From Azadirachta indica (Eukaryota; Streptophyta; Magnoliopsida; Sapindales; Meliaceae): a stretch of DNA of 64,000 bases. Positions 63,253 to 64,000 of this stretch are shown here, piece after piece. Numbering within the stretch: the stretch's first letter is position 1; each line of letters begins with the position of its first letter. The notes under the pieces were generated by a model. That model was not told the DNA's origin, did not search any database, and saw only the letters and a list, made by a program, of their open reading frames with translations. A program made the translations under genes and the position numbers. The stretch lies in assembly GCA_022749755.1 (NCBI GenBank), contig CM040446.1, forward strand, positions 2,968,966-3,032,965. Direction: 5' to 3'.

Positions 63253-64000
63253 GTATAATCTCTACGATCCTTGTGGTTCGATGGATTTTTGGGAGTATCA
63301 CATATATGTGTGTGTGTTGTGACTTATTCCAAGAAAAGTGCGATTACTCATAATCTGATTATAAATCCTTGATGTCTGGGGGTAATGCAGTGCATCATAC
63401 CTGGTTCTGCTTAGGTGATTTATGTATGGCCTAGAAATCCCGACCTATATTTATGCTGGTGAATAAATTGGTTCAAAGCTAGTTTAGAAGCATTTCTGAA
63501 TTAGTTACTAAGAGAAGATATCATGTGTTCAGGAACTGCTGTCTTTATTTTGCATCCATGTGATGCATGCTGCACACGAACTAAAAATTTTAGGTGAGAA
63601 TGGAATTATTATGTGCGCTGATGTGAGGGTTTGTTGCACAATTGATGCCAAAAGCTTAACTTGATTCTTGTATGTGCTTTACTCTTTTATGTGCTTTTTT
63701 TCCTTTAAAAATGAAAAAGTGTCTATTTTCTTCTAGTTCTATGCATATTTCAACAGTCTTGCCTCTTATATGTCTTTCAGAAGATTGTAAGATATTACTA
63801 CTCATTTTTCTATAGAAGTTTAGGATTAGGCTCTCTTGCCTCTTATATATAATGTTTGCTGCTGCTTTTTCCTCTTTTCTTTTGCTTATTGGCTTGTATA
63901 CATGATTGTTTCCTTCTCCCCTGAACAATGTGCAATTTTTTTGCAAAGTTGGACAGTAAATTAGCAATAGCTTCTATCAGCTTCTCTGGGGCCTTCTTTT
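63253..64000 (+). other. Intron or downstream part of the TrmO-like gene
   Basis: After the donor at 63253 I found no convincing next exon with TrmO-like sequence before the window ends. T-rich tracts typical of plant introns fill the stretch. The remaining C-terminal domain should lie to the right. Confidence 0.55.

Overview
The window looks like nuclear DNA of a flowering plant, probably a woody eudicot. It is strongly AT-rich between genes, carries many microsatellites, and its genes are split by GT-AG introns that join in frame into recognisable plant proteins. The species cannot be fixed from sequence alone. Six protein genes were reconstructed by eye from splice sites, frame continuity and family resemblance; five are complete and one runs off the right edge.

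Layout: 1-6.2 kb is intergenic, with scattered G-boxes. 6.59-9.47 kb (+) is a class II trehalose-6-phosphate synthase/phosphatase-like gene. 11.46-12.49 kb holds a 1036-bp non-autonomous LTR element: two 280-bp LTRs, each with a complete type III hammerhead ribozyme, a tRNA-Met-type primer binding site, and a 4-bp target duplication. This is a retrozyme, and it sits just upstream of the likely TATA box of a cyclic nucleotide-gated channel gene (CNGC17-like, 12.87-19.64 kb, +). The channel gene converges on SCY1 (chloroplast SecY, 20.37-24.12 kb, -). After an 8-kb AT-rich desert comes SMAX1 (32.41-36.10 kb, -), the karrikin-pathway repressor. A second desert of about 20 kb (36.1-56 kb) contains only repeats: a hairpin MITE-like element, a 147-bp tandem duplication, a Z-DNA-prone tract and microsatellites. 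At 55.98-58.90 kb (-) is a nine-exon BNR/Asp-box (sialidase-like) protein gene with an N-terminal membrane anchor. At 61.34 kb to beyond 63.25 kb (+) is a TrmO-like tRNA N6-methyltransferase gene, cut by the window end. Between these last two, which are divergent, lie two copies of a ~500-bp repeat and a ~32-bp minisatellite.

The genes do not form one pathway: sugar signalling (TPS), calcium/cation signalling (CNGC), thylakoid protein export (SCY1), karrikin signalling (SMAX1), tRNA modification (TrmO) and one protein of unknown role (BNR). The standout is the retrozyme. Its two ribozymes predict a 756-nt self-cleaved RNA, and the downstream copy has the better-paired core. Exon coordinates come from reading the sequence and were not checked against transcripts.
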